Assembly: GCF_003481985.1 (NCBI RefSeq)
Contig: NZ_QUMD01000016.1
Location: 1 to 64,000, forward strand
Length of the DNA: 64,000 nt
DNA from: Clostridium sp. OF09-36
Lineage (GTDB): Bacteria > Bacillota > Clostridia > Lachnospirales > Lachnospiraceae
Reading direction: 5' to 3'
Part shown: positions 37,522-46,207 of the stretch, in pieces
Numbering within the stretch: the stretch's first letter is position 1
Layout: each line of letters starts with the position of its first letter
The notes under the pieces: generated by a model
Databases searched by the model: none
Seen by the model: the letters and a program-made list of their open reading frames with translations, nothing else
Told to the model about the DNA's origin: nothing
Translations under genes and position numbers: made by a program

Positions 37522-38151
37522 TTAGCTTTTTGTTGAAGCAAGACTTTTGGCTAAATCAAAAGGCGTACAGAATGATTTTTGAGCATTCACTCTATTTCCA
37601 GCACCCCATTTTGCTAATCCAAAGTTTACATTTGCATGTTTAGCGCACTGCATGTCGTAGATACTATCGCCAATGTACAGTAACTCATTTGCTTGACATT
37701 TTGTCCATTCCATGTATTTCAACAGCGGGTCTGGTTCTGGTTTGTGTTGTAGCGTATCATCAGCACAGACTACGGTTTCAAAGTAAGATGATATATCAAA
37801 TTTCTGAAAATCGCTTCTAAATTCTTCATGGGTTTTAGAGGTAACAATGCCTATGCCTAATTTTAATTCCGAAATAGCCTCAAGCAATTCCTTTATTCCG
37901 TGAAATACAGTAATTGTGTCCCTGTATTTTTCCATGTTCTTGTCCCACATGGATAGTGCTGACGCTATGTCGCTCACTCCCAAACGCTGCAAAGCATTTT
38001 CGCCGGTGATTCCTAAAGCAAATGTTAATTCTTTATCGGAGATTATCTTTCCGTTTATTGCTCTTATAGTATCTTGCAAAGAATGAATGACGGCATATTC
38101 TGTATCAATCAGAGTTCCGTCTACATCAAAAACAATCTGCTTATAACCCAT
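37522..38151 (-). CDS. HAD-family hydrolase (phosphoglycolate-phosphatase-like)
   Basis: A 209-residue HAD phosphatase with motif I VFDVDGTLIDTE, motif II IGIVTSKT, a conserved Lys in DDTLQHKPEPDPLL and motif III YIGDSIYDMQCA. It has the usual helical cap for small phosphometabolites or pyrophosphate. AAAGGAGG precedes the ATG. It follows the Nudix gene by 26 bp. Both are visibly AT-richer than the transposon backbone and so were probably acquired as a cargo pair. Confidence 0.9.
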   Translation of the reverse strand: MGYKQIVFDVDGTLIDTEYAVIHSLQDTIRAINGKIISDKELTFALGITGENALQRLGVSDIASALSMWDKNMEKYRDTITVFHGIKELLEAISELKLGIGIVTSKTHEEFRSDFQKFDISSYFETVVCADDTLQHKPEPDPLLKYMEWTKCQANELLYIGDSIYDMQCAKHANVNFGLAKWGAGNRVNAQKSFCTPFDLAKSLASTKS

Positions 38152-38177
38152 AGAATTGTTCCTCCTTTTCCCTCGGT

Positions 38178-38792
38178 CTAATCAAAAAGAGTTGACCAGT
38201 TTTTGGTTCGATATGCTTCAAAACACATTTTTACTTGCTCTTCATTATTCTTTTCTGTGGCTAGTTCCGGCAGTTCATTTTCTGAAAAATATGCAAAGCC
38301 CGTAGTTTCTATATTTTTTTTGAACGCACCTCCGATAATGGTGCAAAGTACAAATATTTTACATACGCCATAAGCATATACTGGAAAGTTATGTTTAGAG
38401 CGGTCTTGAATTGCAATCACTTTATCAGCAGTTACATCTAAACCCGCTTCTTCTTTGACTTCCTTAATAGTATTTTCTTTGACAGACACATTTACATCAA
38501 CCCACCCCCCGGGAAGTGACCATTTTCCGCTATTTTCTTTAACAAGAAGAATTTTTCCATTTTGAAAAATAGCGGCTCTGGTATCAAGTTTTGGCGTCTG
38601 GTATCCTGTTTCATTACAGAAAAGGTCTTTCACTTTTTGAACGGGTATATCTGTCTTATATGCCATTATCTCAGCAGAAATTTCCCGTATTCTTTCATAG
38701 CGTTCTCTATCAAAAATATCTTTCCCATAGGTCAATCCTGCTTGTGCAAGACTCTGTAATTCTATTGCCCATTCAAGCCATTGTTCTTTCAT
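38178..38792 (-). CDS. NUDIX hydrolase with N-terminal helical domain
   Basis: A 204-residue protein with an N-terminal helical region (residues 1-60, WLEWAIELQSLAQAGLTYGKDIFD) as in ADP-ribose-pyrophosphatase-like clostridial Nudix proteins. The Nudix box is GGWVDVNVSVKENTIKEVKEEAGL, here shortened to its core G-x5-E-x7-REUXEExGU equivalent with K for R (VKEEAGL). It hydrolyses a nucleoside-diphosphate-linked compound of unknown identity. GGGGAGG precedes the ATG. It is transposon cargo with the HAD gene. Confidence 0.88.
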   Translation of the reverse strand: MKEQWLEWAIELQSLAQAGLTYGKDIFDRERYERIREISAEIMAYKTDIPVQKVKDLFCNETGYQTPKLDTRAAIFQNGKILLVKENSGKWSLPGGWVDVNVSVKENTIKEVKEEAGLDVTADKVIAIQDRSKHNFPVYAYGVCKIFVLCTIIGGAFKKNIETTGFAYFSENELPELATEKNNEEQVKMCFEAYRTKNWSTLFD

Positions 38793-38833
38793 GGTTATCC
38801 TCCCCTGCTACTGTGATTTTCTTTGACAAAATA

Positions 38834-39634
38834 TCAGTCATTTTTTTGCTCCATCACTTTCTTTAACAACTTTTGAAACAAGTCGGAAGTTTCTTCATCC
38901 ATCGGTGCAAGCTGGCCGATCTGTCCGGTTATCATCGCCGTTACATCATCAATGGAAAGCGGGTTTTGTTTCTGCTCCGCCAGTGCGTCCTGCATGGCTT
39001 GGAACATAGTGGCGGTCACAGCTTCTCCCGGCTGTTCCCCGTTGTCAATGTCTTTCTTAATATCCCGCAGGATAGCGAGGAACACATTTTTGATTTTCTC
39101 AATCTCTGCTTCATGTTCCCCCATCTTTTGGGCGTTCAAAAGCTGTAAATCCTGCTTTGCTTCCGCCCGGTGTTCCGGGTATTCTTTCATCAGGTCGGAC
39201 AGGGAAGCCGTTGCTATCTCGATAAGCTGGTTTCTTGCTGTTATGCCCTTTGCCGCCGTGTCCTGAAAATAAATCCGTATCAAATCTATCAGCTTGGAAA
39301 AATTCCTGTGTTCCAACAGGCGATTGAGGATTTGCACATCAACAGCACCCGTCACAAGCCCCCTCACGGCTCCCTCTGACAAGCCTAATTCAGAAATATC
39401 GTAGCTTTTACGGACGCTCACGGTAGACAAGCCCAGTATGTAGTCTGTCGATACCTTAAATTCCTTTGCCACACCTATGAGAATATCACTGCTGACCGTT
39501 CTTGTTTCGCCGCTGACAATGCGGCTCAACTGGGAAGCGGAAACGCCTATCTTCTCCGCAAGTTCCTTTTGTGTGATGTGATTCCCGTTGCATAAATCGG
39601 AAATCCGCTGTCCGGGTGTTCCGGGTAAAGCCAT
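38834..39634 (-). CDS. XRE-family HTH regulator of the transposon
   Basis: A 266-residue protein with an N-terminal Cro/C1 HTH (TQKELAEKIGVSASQLSRIVSGE) and a long helical C-terminal region. The start at 39634 follows GGAGG; the frame extends seven codons upstream without a site. It probably regulates the element's own genes through the TTGCA-rich repeats in the adjacent promoter region. Confidence 0.87.
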   Translation of the reverse strand: MALPGTPGQRISDLCNGNHITQKELAEKIGVSASQLSRIVSGETRTVSSDILIGVAKEFKVSTDYILGLSTVSVRKSYDISELGLSEGAVRGLVTGAVDVQILNRLLEHRNFSKLIDLIRIYFQDTAAKGITARNQLIEIATASLSDLMKEYPEHRAEAKQDLQLLNAQKMGEHEAEIEKIKNVFLAILRDIKKDIDNGEQPGEAVTATMFQAMQDALAEQKQNPLSIDDVTAMITGQIGQLAPMDEETSDLFQKLLKKVMEQKND

Positions 39635-39639
39635 AAATA

Positions 39640-39969
39640 CGCACCTCCTCCGCATACTTCCATTATACAGAATGATTGCAAAAATGCAATTTCCAAAGTG
39701 TAAACTTCATCAAAGTGCAATTCTCGCAATATTCCGGGAATTGCATTTTTTTCGTGTAGACTTAGGGTAGTTCATCGATGGACAGCACCTTGAAAACAGA
39801 ATGACCGTCCGAAAAGGAATACCCCGGCCAGGGAAGCACCGCAAGGAGCCGGACTTCGGGACAAAATGTCCCGAAGTTGTGGGGAGCGTGCCAATGCCGG
39901 AACACGCCGCAGAAATGGGGCAGGAAGCCTTTTCGGGAAGAACGGCAAAAGCGAAAAATGGAGGGACGC
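39640..39969 (+). promoter_or_regulatory. Control region between XRE and Cys-rich VLP genes
   Basis: The region has a TTGCA-AAAA-TGCAA palindrome at 39677-39690 and a hairpin TGCAATTC/GAATTGCA at 39716-39745 followed by seven T, which looks like a plus-strand terminator or attenuator. CACCTTGAAAACAGAAT occurs at 39786, with a near copy at 42059. A second copy of the transposon repeat lies at 39859-39881. No gene is seen in the 330 bp. Confidence 0.5.
39866..39881 (+). repeat. Direct repeat copy 2 of a putative transfer/replication site
   Basis: ATGTCCCGAAGTTGTG, preceded by CTTCGGGACAAA, so CTTCGGGACA and TGTCCCGAAG form a perfect 10-bp inverted repeat around AAA. It matches the copy at 37172-37194 in 22 of 23 positions. 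Confidence 0.5.
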
Positions 39970-40382
39970 ATGATAGAAAATCCATACAAACGCTTGCCGC
40001 CGCTGGAACGCAGACCGGACGGTTCCCTTTACCGCATGACCCCGGCGCAGAGGAAACGGGCAACTGCCTCATTCGCCGGGAATGCTGCAACTGTGAGGGT
40101 GGTAACTGTATCGCCCTTGACGATGGGGACACCTGCACCTGCCCGCAGACAGTTTCTTTCTCGGTCTGCTGTAAGTGGTTCCGCTGGGCGGTCTTGCCGC
40201 TGGACGGGACGCTGGAAGCGGAGATTTTCCGGGATAAGGACATGAAACGCTGTGCGGTCTGCGGGGCTGCTTTCGTCCCACGCTCCAACCGGGGGAAATA
40301 CTGCCCGGACTGCACCGCCAAAGTTCACAGGCGGCAGAAAACAGAAAGTGAACGGAAAAGGAGGTCTGCTGTGGACAGTTAG
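39970..40382 (+). pseudogene. Cysteine-rich VLP-domain protein, frameshifted
   Basis: Rejoined, this is the small Cys-rich protein common in clostridial mobilizable elements: NPYKRLPPLERRPDGSLYRMTPAQRKRA, then CLIRRECCNCEGGNC, DDGDTCTCPQTVSFSVCCKWFRWAVLPLD and CAVCGAAFVPRSNRGKYCPDC, each abbreviated here to its conserved cysteines and flanks. Cysteines resemble zinc-binding pairs. One A is missing at about 40062 (GCA-AAC). GGAGGG precedes ATG 39970. Function unknown. Confidence 0.75.
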
Positions 40383-40493
40383 GAGCGGAAAAAGCCTTGA
40401 TTTATCAGGCTTCGCAAGCCCCAAACCGGGGCAGGTGGTATAAAATATCGCCCGCCCTGGAAAACGGGCTTCTAACCGTCCACAAAACGAACT

Positions 40494-40970
40494 ATGACAA
40501 ATACGATTTACATTCACCAGCCGGAACAGGCGTTCAGCTTCACCCGGCTCCCGAATTTCCTCTTTGAAGCCCCTACATTCAAGCCCCTGTCCAGCGAGGC
40601 AAAGGTTCTGTACGCCTTTATCCTGCGCCGGACAGAGTTATCCCGCAAGAATGGGTGGGCGGACGAGTACGGGCGGATTTATCTGTACTATCCCATCTGC
40701 GAGGTGGTTGACCTACTCCACTGTGGGCGGCAAAAAGCGGTAAACACCTGCGGGAACTGCAATATGCCGGACTGGTGGAAATCCAGAAACAGGGCTGTGG
40801 AAAACCCAACCGCATTTTCCCAAAATCCTATGAAGCGGTTCCAAACACCGACTTCAAGAAATCCCGTTCTGGTACGCCGGAGGGCTGAAAACCGTACCCA
40901 TGAAGTACGGAAATCACTCCTGAGAAGTACGAAAACCGGACGGTATATAGAAATACAAAGATTAAAATGA
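40494..40970 (+). pseudogene. repA: Replication initiator RepA-like protein, frameshifted
   Basis: The first 85 codons match the RepA N-terminal family of transposon and plasmid initiators (IHQPEQAFSFTRLPNFLFEAP, LSSEAKVLYAFILRRTELS, NGWADEYGRIY). After GRQKAV the frame changes; inserting one A at about 40742 continues as KHLRELQYAGLVEIQKQGCG, the expected winged-helix segment, to a stop near 40890. The downstream frame to 40970 is basic and less certain. The protein would end soon after the DNA-binding domain, so it may be truncated beyond the indel. Confidence 0.75.
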
Positions 40971-41072
40971 TTTATTTATATCCATTCCATTCCTATCGTA
41001 TCAGAGATAATTCCGGCGGGATTTTCCTTGTGGACCCCCCCCGGATAGGAAAGGAATGGGGAAAGGAGCAGA

Positions 41073-42017
41073 ATGGCACAACACGCAATTTTGCGGTTTG
41101 AGAAGCACAAGGGCAACCCGGCAAGGCCGCTGGAAGCCCATCACGAAAGACAGAAAGAACAATACGCCAGTAACCCCGACATTGACACAAGCCGAAGCAA
41201 ATACAATTTCCATATCGTCAAGCGGTCGGGACGCTATTACCACTTCATTCAGAGCCGTATCGAGCAGGCCGGATGCCGGACAAGGAAAGACAGTACACGG
41301 TTTGTCGATACGCTGATAACCGCCAGCCCGGAGTTTTTCAAGGGGAAATCCCCAAAGGAGATACAGGCGTTCTTCCAAAGGGCGGCGGACTTCCTCATTG
41401 GCCGGGTAGGACGGGAAAATATCGTGTCGGCGGTGGTACACATGGACGAGAAAACGCCCCACCTGCATTTGACCTTTGTTCCGCTGACAAAGGACAACCG
41501 CCTGTGTGCAAAGGAGATTATCGGCAACCGGGCAAACCTGACGAAGTGGCAGGACGATTTTCACGCCTATATGGTGGAGAAATATCCTGACTTGGAGCGT
41601 GGGGAAAGTGCCAGCAAGACAGGCCGGAAGCATATCCCCACCCGGCTTTTCAAACAGGCGGTTTCCCTCTCCAAACAGGCCAGAGCTATTGAAGCCGCCC
41701 TTGACGGCATTAACCCATTGAACGCCGGAAAGAAAAAAGAGGAAGCCCTCTCCATGCTGAAAAAGTGGTTCCCGCAGATGGAGAACTTCTCCGGGCAACT
41801 GAAAAAGTACAAGGTCACAATCAATGACCTGCTGGAAGAAAACAAAAAGCTGGAAGCAAGGGCAAAGGCCAGTGAGCAAGGCAAGATGAAAGACCGCATG
41901 GAACGGGCAACGCTGGAAAGCGAATTACACAATCTCCGCAATTTCGTTGACCATATCCCGCCGGAAGTGCTGGCGCAGGTGAAACGGCAACAACGGTACA
42001 CGACAAAGGACAGGTGA
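41073..42017 (+). CDS. MobV-family relaxase (Pre/Mob, TnpZ-like)
   Basis: A 314-residue plasmid mobilization/recombination protein. The N terminus (AQHAILRFEKHKG) and the metal-binding histidine motif HMDEKTPHLHLTFVPL are diagnostic of Pre/MobV relaxases, which nick an origin of transfer and allow helper plasmids or ICEs to mobilize the element. A C-terminal coiled region (residues 225-300) follows. AAAGGAG precedes the ATG. It corresponds to TnpZ of Tn4451. Confidence 0.9.
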   Translation: MAQHAILRFEKHKGNPARPLEAHHERQKEQYASNPDIDTSRSKYNFHIVKRSGRYYHFIQSRIEQAGCRTRKDSTRFVDTLITASPEFFKGKSPKEIQAFFQRAADFLIGRVGRENIVSAVVHMDEKTPHLHLTFVPLTKDNRLCAKEIIGNRANLTKWQDDFHAYMVEKYPDLERGESASKTGRKHIPTRLFKQAVSLSKQARAIEAALDGINPLNAGKKKEEALSMLKKWFPQMENFSGQLKKYKVTINDLLEENKKLEARAKASEQGKMKDRMERATLESELHNLRNFVDHIPPEVLAQVKRQQRYTTKDR

Positions 42018-42089
42018 TAGATATAAGCAGAAATTTTCGCCGCCCCTGTGCGGCATTGTACCTTGAAAACTGAATATGGAGGACACTGG

Positions 42090-42284
42090 ATGGCAAAAAG
42101 CGAAAGCGATATTTTTACGCCCCGGACAGGGCAGGTCATACAAACAGAGAACGGCACGCAGTATTTTGTATGTGGGAACAACCGTATAAAAATCTCCGAA
42201 CACTTCGCCGCAGGCGGGAAGCCCCTTGGTGATCTGATTGTAGATGTGGTGCGGCATACCGCAGAAAAAGCCGCTTCAACCTGA
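42090..42284 (+). CDS. TnpW-like small transposon protein
   Basis: A 64-residue protein (TPRTGQVIQTENGTQYFVCG, then GKPLGDLIVDVV) between mobV and the recombinase, matching the TnpW family of Tn4451-type transposons. The start at 42090 follows GGAGG; a longer frame from 42048 lacks a site. Function unknown. Confidence 0.75.
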   Translation: MAKSESDIFTPRTGQVIQTENGTQYFVCGNNRIKISEHFAAGGKPLGDLIVDVVRHTAEKAAST

Positions 42285-42384
42285 TAGCCCATCATTGATA
42301 ACACGCCCACGCTTATGATATAATTGCCATAGAGCAAAAGTATTGTAAGCGTGGGTTGTTTCTTTAGAAGGAGGATTTTTAACG

Positions 42385-44007
42385 GTGAAACAACCTTACA
42401 ATACTACGATTTACAACACGGCGCTTTATATGAGATTGAGCCGGGACGATGAACTGCAAGGAGAAAGCGGGAGTATTCAGACACAACGCATGATGCTCCG
42501 GCAATATGCCGCCGAGCATGGCCTGAATGTCATAGATGAATATATCGACGATGGATGGTCTGGAACGAACTTTGACAGGCCGGATTTTCAGAGAATGATT
42601 GATGACATTGAGGACGGGAAAATCAACTGCGTTGTTACGAAGGATTTATCCCGCTTAGGCAGAAACTACATTCTGACCGGCCAGTACACGGAAATCTACT
42701 TTCCCAGCAAAGGCGTCCGCTATATCGCTGTCAATGACAATGTGGACACCATCAACGGAGAGAATGAGCTTGCCCCATTCCTCAACATTCTGAATGAAAT
42801 GCACGCCCGCCAGACCAGCAAAAAGGTAAAGGCGGCCATGCGGACACGGTTCGCAAATGGCGCACACTATGGAGCCTATGCTCCGCTTGGCTATGTCAAA
42901 GACCCAGATAAGAAAGGCCATCTTCTGATTGACCCGGAAACAAGGTGGATTATCGAAAAGATTTTTGACCTTGCCGTTCATGGCCGGGGAGCCGCCAGCA
43001 TTACACGGATTTTGGTCGAAGAAAAAGTACCTACTCCCGGCTGGCTGAATTTCCAGAGATACGGCACTTTCGCAAATATCTATGCCGGAGCGCCGGAGGA
43101 AAAAGCCTATGCGTGGACGATAGCGCAGGTGAAAAGTATTCTGAAAGAGGAAACCTATATCGGACACAGCGTCCACAATAAGCAGACCAATATTTCATTC
43201 AAAAACAAGAAGAAAGTACGCAAGCCAAAAGAGGAATGGTATCGTGTGGAGAACACCCACGAAGCGATTATTTCCGAAGATGTGTTCCGTCAAGTACAGG
43301 AGCAGATTTGCAACAGGCGCAGACGGCAGAAGAACGGCACAACACAGATATTTTCCGGGCTGGTAAAATGTGCGGACTGCGGCTGGTCGCTGGCCTATGG
43401 TATGAACAGCCAGAACAAAAATCCCTATGCCCACTACCATTGTAGCAAGTACGGGCAAGGATTGCACCAGTGTTCCATGCACTATATCCGCTATGATGTG
43501 CTTTACGCCTATGTCCTTTCCCGTCTGCAATACTGGTCTGTGCTGGCACAGCAGGATGGGGACAAACTTCTGAAACGGCTACTTAACGCCAGCGACAAGG
43601 AACGCAATACTGCAAGGAAGCGGCAGACAGCCGAACTGAAAAAGGCGGAAAAGCGCAAAGCAGAAGTAGACACCCTGTTTGCAAAAATGTATGAGGACTG
43701 GTCTGCCGGACGCATTACAGAATACAATTTCAATATGCTGTCCGAAAAGTATCAGGGCGAACAGCGAGAATTGGACGCAAAAATTGAACGGCTTCACGAA
43801 GCGATGGAGGTCGCCGCCCAGACAGCGGTTGACGCTGAAAAGTGGATAGGTCTGATGAAACAGTATGTCAATCCCACAGAATTGACGGCTGAACTTCTGA
43901 ATACGCTGATTGAAAAAATCCTTGTCCATGAAGCGGTCAAAAGTGAGGACGGAAGCCGGGAACAGGAAGTGGAAATCTTCTACCGCTTTATCGGCAAAAT
44001 CGAATGA
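42385..44007 (+). CDS. tnpX: Large serine recombinase (TnpX-like)
   Basis: A 540-residue resolvase/invertase-type recombinase. The catalytic domain has YMRLSRDDELQGESGSIQTQ (catalytic serine in GESGSI), ending in KDLSRLGRNYI. It is followed by the recombinase domain (YVKDPDKKGHLLIDPETRW), a zinc ribbon (CADCGWSL with CSKY...C) and a coiled-coil C terminus. It excises and integrates the transposon through a covalent serine-DNA intermediate at a 2-bp core. GTG follows AAGGAGG. It lies next to the right end, as in Tn4451. Confidence 0.93.
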   Translation: MKQPYNTTIYNTALYMRLSRDDELQGESGSIQTQRMMLRQYAAEHGLNVIDEYIDDGWSGTNFDRPDFQRMIDDIEDGKINCVVTKDLSRLGRNYILTGQYTEIYFPSKGVRYIAVNDNVDTINGENELAPFLNILNEMHARQTSKKVKAAMRTRFANGAHYGAYAPLGYVKDPDKKGHLLIDPETRWIIEKIFDLAVHGRGAASITRILVEEKVPTPGWLNFQRYGTFANIYAGAPEEKAYAWTIAQVKSILKEETYIGHSVHNKQTNISFKNKKKVRKPKEEWYRVENTHEAIISEDVFRQVQEQICNRRRRQKNGTTQIFSGLVKCADCGWSLAYGMNSQNKNPYAHYHCSKYGQGLHQCSMHYIRYDVLYAYVLSRLQYWSVLAQQDGDKLLKRLLNASDKERNTARKRQTAELKKAEKRKAEVDTLFAKMYEDWSAGRITEYNFNMLSEKYQGEQRELDAKIERLHEAMEVAAQTAVDAEKWIGLMKQYVNPTELTAELLNTLIEKILVHEAVKSEDGSREQEVEIFYRFIGKIE

Positions 44008-44037
44008 CACATCTTGAGATACCCAACAATATCTTTA

Positions 44038-44163
44038 ACTAAGGGAAACGGGACTCTCCCATCCTAAAATGGAAAACGTAATTCCACATCCAATGTAAGT
44101 GGCTAAAAACAGCACAAGCGGAAGAAACGCCGCCGCGCCAAGATTCTTTTTCTTCTGTTCCAT
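44038..44163 (-). pseudogene. nhaC: N-terminal fragment of the interrupted NhaC antiporter
   Basis: The ATG at 44163 starts MEQKKKNLGAAAFLPLVLFL and ends at ESPVSLS followed by TAA contributed by the transposon. This basic start plus first membrane helix is the usual NhaC beginning. Joined to 36803 it reads SPVSL-SEPPFGYF in one frame. It is 27 bp after malY and was in the same operon. Confidence 0.85.
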
Positions 44164-44190
44164 AACTAGTCTCTCTTTCTGTTTCTTTTA

Positions 44191-45381
44191 TTACCACTTC
44201 ACATGCGCATCCATAGCGGCTTTCAGCTGCTCCATGGCCTTCACGATCGTGGCACGCGGACATGCCAGGTTAAAGCGCTCAAACTGCGCAGTAGCTGGTC
44301 CGAAGACCTTGCCGCAGTCCAGCCAGAGCTTCGCTTCGTCTACCATCAGATGCTCCAGCTCCTCGTCGGTAAATCCATACCCGGAAAAGTCCACCCAGGT
44401 CAGATAGGTGCCCTCTGGCTCTACAAAGTGTGCTTTCGGAAAGTTTGTCTTCACAAAATCCCGCATATATTCCATGTTTCCGGTAATGTACGCAAGCAGC
44501 TCATCGACCCACTGTGCGCCCTTTGTATACACAGATTTTACGGCAACCTGGCCCATGATATTGCCCTGACTGTAACCGGCTGCCGCATTGGCCTTCCGGT
44601 AAGCGGCGCGAAGCTCCGGGTTTTTGATGATGATGTTAGCTGGCTGGAATCCTGCCACGTTGAAGGTTTTGCTTGGTGAGGTGTAAAGCACCAGATTGTC
44701 CTGATACTTCTCATCCAGCGTCATAAAACTGGTAAAATGATGTCCCGGATAAACAAAATCACAGTGGATCTCATCGTCCATCATGATGACATGGTGGCGC
44801 AGACAGATATCGCCCATGCGCTCCAGTTCTTCCCGGCTCCACACTCTTCCTACCGGGTTATGCGGGTTGCACAGGAGAAATACCTTTGCTCCATGCTCCA
44901 CGATCTGCCGCTCAAAATCTTCAAAGTCAATGGTGTATCTTCCATTTTCATAATGAAGCCGGTTGTTCACAAAAATTCTGCCATTGTCCACGATCACCTC
45001 GCGGAACGGGTAGTACACCGGCTGCTGGATCAGAATCGCATCGCCCTCTTTGGTAAATGCCTTGACGCCCGTTGCAAGTCCATACACCACGCCGCAGCCC
45101 ACGGTAACCATTGCCGGGTCTACATGATATCCATGACGGGTAAAAAACCAGTGATCCAGTGCATCATAATATTCCTGATCCGGATCGGTATAACCAAAAA
45201 TCCCGTGACCGATCCGCGCATGAAAATCTGCCAGAATCTCCTCTGGAAGCTTAAAATCCATATCTGCGACCCAGAGCGGGAGAAGGTCTGTGCGCCCTTT
45301 TCTCTGCATGCCAAAATCATATTTTAAGCAGCTGCTCCCGGTCCGGTCAACCACTTCATCGAAATTGTATTTATTTCCCAT
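44191..45381 (-). CDS. patB: MalY/PatB-type PLP-dependent C-S lyase
   Basis: A 396-residue aminotransferase-fold protein of the MalY/PatB group. WVADMDFKLPEEIL, LLCNPHNPVGRVW, the PLP-lysine segment YTSPSKTFNVAGFQ and CGVVYGLATGVKAF are visible. These enzymes cleave cystathionine or cysteine S-conjugates to pyruvate, ammonia and a thiol. GGAGG precedes the ATG. It sits between ktrA and the interrupted nhaC gene, all on the minus strand. Substrate uncertain. Confidence 0.9.
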   Translation of the reverse strand: MGNKYNFDEVVDRTGSSCLKYDFGMQRKGRTDLLPLWVADMDFKLPEEILADFHARIGHGIFGYTDPDQEYYDALDHWFFTRHGYHVDPAMVTVGCGVVYGLATGVKAFTKEGDAILIQQPVYYPFREVIVDNGRIFVNNRLHYENGRYTIDFEDFERQIVEHGAKVFLLCNPHNPVGRVWSREELERMGDICLRHHVIMMDDEIHCDFVYPGHHFTSFMTLDEKYQDNLVLYTSPSKTFNVAGFQPANIIIKNPELRAAYRKANAAAGYSQGNIMGQVAVKSVYTKGAQWVDELLAYITGNMEYMRDFVKTNFPKAHFVEPEGTYLTWVDFSGYGFTDEELEHLMVDEAKLWLDCGKVFGPATAQFERFNLACPRATIVKAMEQLKAAMDAHVKW

Positions 45382-45396
45382 GTTCTTATCCTCCTA

Positions 45397-46077
45397 CTAC
45401 GCCTTCCCGTTCCAGTCGCTCAGCTTATTTAATCCGTCCTTGCTTCCGGAAATGTATGCGATATCGCCCTTCTTGAATGCATAATCCGGCGTGATGGTCT
45501 CGATCAGCCTGCCTTCGCTTTCCACCGCAATAATGTTGACCCCAAAGCGTCCGCGCAGATTCGCCTCCAGAACGGTTTTTCCTACGATCCGCTCCGGCAT
45601 GATCATCTTGGAGATGTTTAATTTTTCACTTAACTGGATGAAGTCCAGCATGCGGACTGCCTCCAGCCGGTGCGCCAGACGCACTGCCATATCGCGCTCT
45701 GGATACACCACCTGGGCTCCGATCTTCTCCAGGATCTCACCGTGCTCCGCACTGGCTGCCTTGGAAATGACGGTCGGCACGCCAAGACTGACCAGATTCA
45801 GCGTAGTCAGAATGGAAATATCCAGCTGCTCACCGATGCAGACTACCGCAACGTCACAGTTCTGGATTCCGGTTTCCGAAAGTGTTTTCTTATCCAGCGC
45901 GTGAACGACATACGCATTCTCTGTATACTCCCGCAGCTCCCGCACCTTTTCTTCTTCGCGGTCCAGCACGACCAGGTCTGCCCCGGCTGCTGCCAGCTCC
46001 AGCGCCAGCGCATGTCCAAACCGGCCAAGACCAATGATGCCATAGGTGTTTTTCCCATTACTCTTCTTTTTAAACAT
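45397..46077 (-). CDS. ktrA: KtrA-type potassium uptake regulatory subunit
   Basis: About 226 residues with an RCK_N domain (YGIIGLGRFGHALALELAAAG, the NAD/ATP-binding glycines) and an RCK_C domain near the C terminus (ERIVGKTVLEANLRGRFGVNI). This soluble ring-forming subunit gates the KtrB channel in response to nucleotides. I chose the start at 46077 (MFKKKSNGKN); the frame extends 22 codons upstream. It follows ktrB by 130 bp. Confidence 0.88.
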   Translation of the reverse strand: MFKKKSNGKNTYGIIGLGRFGHALALELAAAGADLVVLDREEEKVRELREYTENAYVVHALDKKTLSETGIQNCDVAVVCIGEQLDISILTTLNLVSLGVPTVISKAASAEHGEILEKIGAQVVYPERDMAVRLAHRLEAVRMLDFIQLSEKLNISKMIMPERIVGKTVLEANLRGRFGVNIIAVESEGRLIETITPDYAFKKGDIAYISGSKDGLNKLSDWNGKA

Positions 46078-46207
46078 AGCTTCTTGCACCCTTTCTTCTG
46101 ACAGGCGCACCGTTTCGTGCCACCTGTCCTTCCATATTTCCATTCCACAACATCAGGACAGCAGAATCAATAACCCGTTTGCCCAACATCGCCAAATTCC
46201 GCTCTGG

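Larger units (their letters stand above)
36801..44040. mobile_element. Tn4451-like mobilizable transposon inserted in nhaC
   Basis: The element is about 7.24 kb and carries HAD, Nudix, XRE, Cys-rich VLP, RepA, MobV, TnpW and a large serine recombinase whose gene stops 33 bp from the right end. Both ends show ACT next to the interrupted gene: GGGGGTTC-ACT at the left and ACT-AAGGGAAACGG at the right. Removing everything between the two ACT copies restores nhaC in frame, so the three bases are the crossover core or its edge. The mob, tnpW and recombinase set is that of Tn4451/Tn4453; no chloramphenicol resistance gene is present. Confidence 0.9.

Noticed and set aside
43268..43549. Minus-strand frames inside the serine recombinase
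   Set aside because: Antisense shadows of a well-supported gene with conserved catalytic residues.
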